Shown: positions 60,366-64,000 of the stretch, in pieces
Position numbering within the stretch: position 1 is the first letter of the stretch
How the letters are laid out: each line of letters opens with the position of its first letter
Origin: Neoarius graeffei
Lineage: Eukaryota; Chordata; Actinopteri; Siluriformes; Ariidae
Direction of reading: 5' to 3'
Length of the DNA stretch: 64,000 nucleotides
NCBI RefSeq assembly: GCF_027579695.1
Contig: NC_083577.1
Span: forward strand, 36,053,698-36,117,697
Position numbers and translations under genes: made by a program
Notes under the pieces: generated by a model
Seen by the model: only the letters and a program-made list of their open reading frames with translations
Databases searched by the model: none
What the model was told of the DNA's origin: nothing

Positions 60366-60676
60366 TGTGGCAGTTCCTATGTATGGGCAGAGCACAGAAG
60401 ACGGCAGGCCAGAACTGAGTTCCCAAAACTCTTTATTTTCAGCTTTTCAGCTTATTTAAACACTCTCACACACTCAGACACACGCACACACATCAGCCGT
60501 CTGGTTCGGGAGAGAGCCCCTCTGCTCTCGCTCTCCCTCCTTAAGTAGGGCACGGTCACTGGGAAGACACACAAACACAGGTTAATTGCTCTCAGGTGTA
60601 GTGATTCTGCCACTTACCTTCCCTGCCTCCGCCCTCCTGTCACAGACCGGCACTTGACCACGCCCCCACTGCCACA
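60366..60676 (-). repeat. LTR (5' side of the Gmr1-like element)
   Basis: Pairs with 53485-53797; a handful of substitutions and one short indel separate them. Confidence 0.95.
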
Positions 60677-60944
60677 ATATATATATATAAGGTCCGTCCA
60701 TATGGTGAAATACCGTGACCTTGGCCCAGAGGGCCTCAGTCAGTACTTTCGAGACCTCGGTCACGGTATTTCACCATACGGACCTCCCAGCTGGTAAATA
60801 ACGTGTCAAAAGAACATTTTTCAGCTCATTATTCACTGTCTGCTATCGACTCCAAAATACACTTTGATTCAGCACATCAGCTTCTATGCATGCTTTCAAT
60901 TAATTTTTATCCCTGAATCTTTTCTACTTCTCTCACATACACAC

Positions 60945-61485
60945 ACAAGTTTGGACACACGTACTCATGTTTTTCTTTATTTTGACTATTTTCTACATTG
61001 TAGAACAATACTAAAAAGACATCAAAACTAGGAAATAACATCTAGAACATATATGGAATTATGTGGTAAATTAAAAAAAAATTTTTTTTTTAATGTTTGA
61101 TATTTTAGATTCTTCAAAGCAGCCAGTATTTACCTTGACGCTTTACACACTATTGGCAATATCTTAACCAGCTTCATCAGGTAGTCACCTGGAATGCTTT
61201 TCTTAATAGGTGTGCCTCGTCAAAAGTTAATTAGTGCAATTTCTTGCCTTCTTAATGCGTTTGAGATCAAACAGTAAATAATAAAAATATAGTAACTAGC
61301 CCTATTCCAGAACTGTAGTAATCCACATTATGTCAAGAACCGCTCAATTAAGTAAAGAGAAATGACACTAATCATTATTTTAAGACATGAAGTGACTTTT
61401 TTTTATAAATTTTAATAAAAGTCAGGAAAAAAAATATAGAATTAGAAGGCGTGTCCAAACTTTTCACTGGTACTGTATGTGTGTG
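60945..61485. mobile_element. Tc1-type MITE
   Basis: Ends AAGTTTGGACACACGTACTC and its inverse (GTGTCCAAACTTTTCACTGG). Internal region is AT-rich without a transposase. A 97-bp piece (61218-61315) is repeated at 61985-62082. Confidence 0.75.
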
Positions 61486-62569
61486 CCATATTTTTTATAT
61501 CTAAAAATTACAAAAGACACAAGTGTTTCCTGGGAAATACACCACTCATATTTTTCATACAAGCTGCATCCAGGACATCAAGAACAGCAACTGGGATATA
61601 AATCTCTATAGGTCACACGTGAGGAAATTGATGATTTGTTTTGAAAAAATTGGGTACTTTTTATTTGTGAATGTGTCTATATAATAAAATCACACATTGT
61701 GTTGAAGATATGAAGTTTATCTTCTCATGTTGAAAATATTTTCACTCATTCACTTTGCTCACTCGTGCTATATACATTCCCCACTCACAGATAAACTTCA
61801 TATCTTCGCACAACCATATCATATTCTCTGTATATTACATTACATTATATCAAATCATATTCTATTAAACTGACCATAAACTACAGGGAACACAGTCCCT
61901 CGGATGCCTGAGGCTGGACACTGCATGTTCTTCCCATTCAAATACAGGTTCAGTTCCACATGGTCATAGGTTCAGTTCCACATCGTCAAAAGTTAATTAG
62001 TGCAATTTCTTACCTTCTTAATGCATTTGAGATCAAACAGTAAATAATAAAAATATAGTAAATAGCCCTATTCCATGTACTGTAACATCAAAAGTAATTT
62101 ATGGAATCCTTGGCAAAACTTAGGCTGCTATGTTTTCTGCCATTAGATTTAACACAGCATTAAACATCCAGTGGTCAGACAAGCAATGAACATTATATTG
62201 CTAATCTAATGATTCATTCATAAGGGTCTATTTACAGATATATCTTTTCCAAACTTGACAGAGGGATTGAGATCACGACTATAGCAATATCTTCAGCTAA
62301 AGGGGAGAAAAAAGTAACTGTACAGATCTTTGTTGGGCTAGTTGCATGACAAGCCAACTTGTTTAAAAAAAATTTTTTTAAATTAATTTCTTCCCAAAAC
62401 TTGTTCTCCACCATGTCTGTTTCTTTACTATAACATCATATACAGTATTTCAGCAGAATTAAAACTCTAGGCCTGAGCACTTTATCTAAATAACCCATTT
62501 TACCTCAACTCTGTCAGCATAAAACCATGTTGACAATAAATTTAAAACCTTTGCAGCGTTATGAAAATA
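61486..62569. other. AT-rich spacer
   Basis: No gene seen. 61985-62082 duplicates part of the preceding MITE, so a second fragment of that family lies here. Confidence 0.45.
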
Positions 62570-63720
62570 CACTGATCATCCATAACATTAAAACCATCGG
62601 CCTAATATTCTGTAGGTCCCTCTCGTGCCACCAAAACAGCTCCGACACCTTGAGTTGTGGTGTCCACAAGACCACCAGGTGTGCTGTGGGATTTGGCACC
62701 AAGACATTAGCAGCAGATCCTTTAAGTCCTGTAAGTCGTGAGGTGGGACCTCCATGGATCAGACATTTGTCCTCCATTGTCCAGCACATCCCACAGATGC
62801 TTGATCAGCTTGAGATCTGGAGAATTTGGAGGCCAAATCAACAACTTGAACTCTTAGTCATGTTCCTCAAACCATTTGTGAACAATTTTTTCTGCAGTGT
62901 GGCAGGGCACATTATCCTGCTGAGAGAGGTTTTGCTGCCATTGGGTAATAACTTTGCCATAAAGGGGTATACTTGGCCTGCAACAATGTTTAGGTAGGCG
63001 GTATGTGTCAAAACAACATCCACATGAATACCAGGACCCAAAGTTTCCCAGCAGAACACTGCCCAGAGCATCACACTGCCTATGCGAGCTTGTCTTTTTC
63101 CCCATAGTGCATCCTGATGCCATCTATTCCCCAGTTAAGTCATACACATGCACCCGCCATCCACATGATGTAAAAGAAAACATGATTCATCAGTCCAGGC
63201 CACCATGTGCCCATTGTAGGTGCTTTTAGTAGTGGATAGGGGTCAGCATGGGCACTCTGACTGGTTTACAGCTACACAGATAAATACGCAGCAAGCTGTA
63301 TGTACTGTGTGTTCTGACACCTTTATCATAGCCAGCATTTTTTTTTCCAACAAACTGTGCTACAGTAGCTCTTATGAGGGATTGGACCAGACTGGCTAGC
63401 CTTTGTTCCCAATGTGCATCAGTGAGCCTTTGACACCCATGACCCTGTCACTGGTTCACCAGTTGCCCTTCCTTGGACCACTTCTGGTAGGCACTAACCA
63501 CTGCATACTGGGAACACCCCATAAGACCTGCCATACTGGAGATGTACTGACCCAGTCTTCGAGCCCATTTTTCCTGCTTCCAACACGTCAACTTTGAGAA
63601 TGGACCGTTCACTTGCTGCCTAATATATACCACCCCTTGACAGGTGCTATTATGATGAGATAATTAACGTTATTCTCTTCACCCATCAATGGTTTAATAT
63701 ACAGTAAAGGCTGGTCAGTG
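62570..63720 (-). mobile_element. Tc1-like relic with both ends
   Basis: TA-flanked; ends CACTGATCATCCATAACATT and CTGGTCAGTG. Minus-strand pieces resemble the transposase of 21150-22036 (MVYIRQQVNGPFSKLT; QYAVVSAYQKWSKEGQ; MASGCTMGKK; MLWAVFCWETLGPGIHVD) in several frames. Broken in several places; the LNPIE region is missing. Confidence 0.85.
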
Positions 63721-63870
63721 TATATTGCATTTTGTCAAACAAAGATTGTTTATATAAGTGTTAATTGTGAAAATGTGAATTCTATGTGAAACATGCATGT
63801 TTCCTTACTCATGCCTGTGCTTAAATACATTTAAACAAATTTCTGTTGAATAATCGTGTAGCAGACCTAA

Positions 63871-64000
63871 TCTCATCTCATCTCATTATCTCTAGCCGCT
63901 TTATCCTTCTACAGGGTCGCAGGCAAGCTGGAGCCTATCCCAGCTGACTACGGGCGAAAGGCGGGGTACACCCTGGACAAGTCGCCAGGTCATCACAGGG
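63871..64000 (-). repeat. Mermaid-type SINE, cut by the window edge
   Basis: Tail (TCTCATCTCATCTCATT) and 3' body present; the rest lies beyond 64000. Confidence 0.93.

Noticed and set aside
59126-60459. Long plus-strand frames opposite the gag region
   Set aside because: GC-rich shadows of the minus-strand LTR element.

Overview
The window is nuclear DNA of a ray-finned fish. The evidence is a fish-type slc10a2 exon, two TRIM35-like genes of the expanded fish type, many Tc1/mariner elements, and about twenty copies of a tRNA-headed SINE whose head, body and ATGAG tail match my memory of the piscine Mermaid/Merman SINEs described from channel catfish. A siluriform is therefore plausible, but the sequence alone does not prove it. 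Introns are obvious and most of the window is repeats, so the longest open frames are largely transposons.

Layout. 0.3-0.7 kb: first coding exon of slc10a2 (ileal sodium/bile-acid cotransporter), minus strand, running out of the window to the left. 1.6-11.4 kb: Tc1 copies, SINEs, an LINE 3' end, a composite tRNA/5S-like SINE and fragments of a duplicated block, including a relic of gtpbp8. 11.6-18.3 kb: TRIM gene A (six exons, 386 aa), which keeps the B-box, coiled coil and PRY-SPRY but has no RING. 18.4-27.4 kb: a rearranged element with a 3x287-bp tandem array, then a transposon-rich block. 27.5-34.6 kb: TRIM gene B (six exons, 471 aa), a full RING/B-box/coiled-coil/PRY-SPRY protein. Both TRIM genes have an ISRE-like GAAAGTGAAAC motif just upstream of the ATG. 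35.5-37.1 kb: a structurally complete Tc1 element with an open 340-aa DD34E transposase. 37.1-43.6 kb: duplicated flank and a disrupted gtpbp8-like gene. 44.4-52.9 kb: SINEs, a pair of inverted TTAA-ended repeats, and a 1.24-kb TIR element that splits a SINE.

52.9-60.8 kb is a three-level nest. An unclassified repeat carries a Ty3/gypsy-type LTR element in its TA tract. In that element the integrase lies before the reverse transcriptase, the order known from Gmr1 of cod. It is itself interrupted by a 2.2-kb element with 310-bp terminal inverted repeats and a 6-bp target duplication. That innermost element encodes a protein with three FEN/PIN-type acidic motifs and a C-terminal tesmin/TSO1-like CXC domain, and no DDE transposase was recognised. 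It is the best candidate for something poorly described. The LTR element is treated as a fossil. The last 3 kb hold Tc1/mariner relics and a partial SINE.

Biologically, the only host genes I can support are slc10a2 (bile-acid uptake), the two TRIM35-like genes (probably interferon-inducible antiviral or ubiquitin-pathway proteins that arose by local duplication) and a broken copy of gtpbp8 (an EngB-type GTPase). The TRIM pair and the repeated gtpbp8 flanks together show a local segmental duplication later filled in by transposons.
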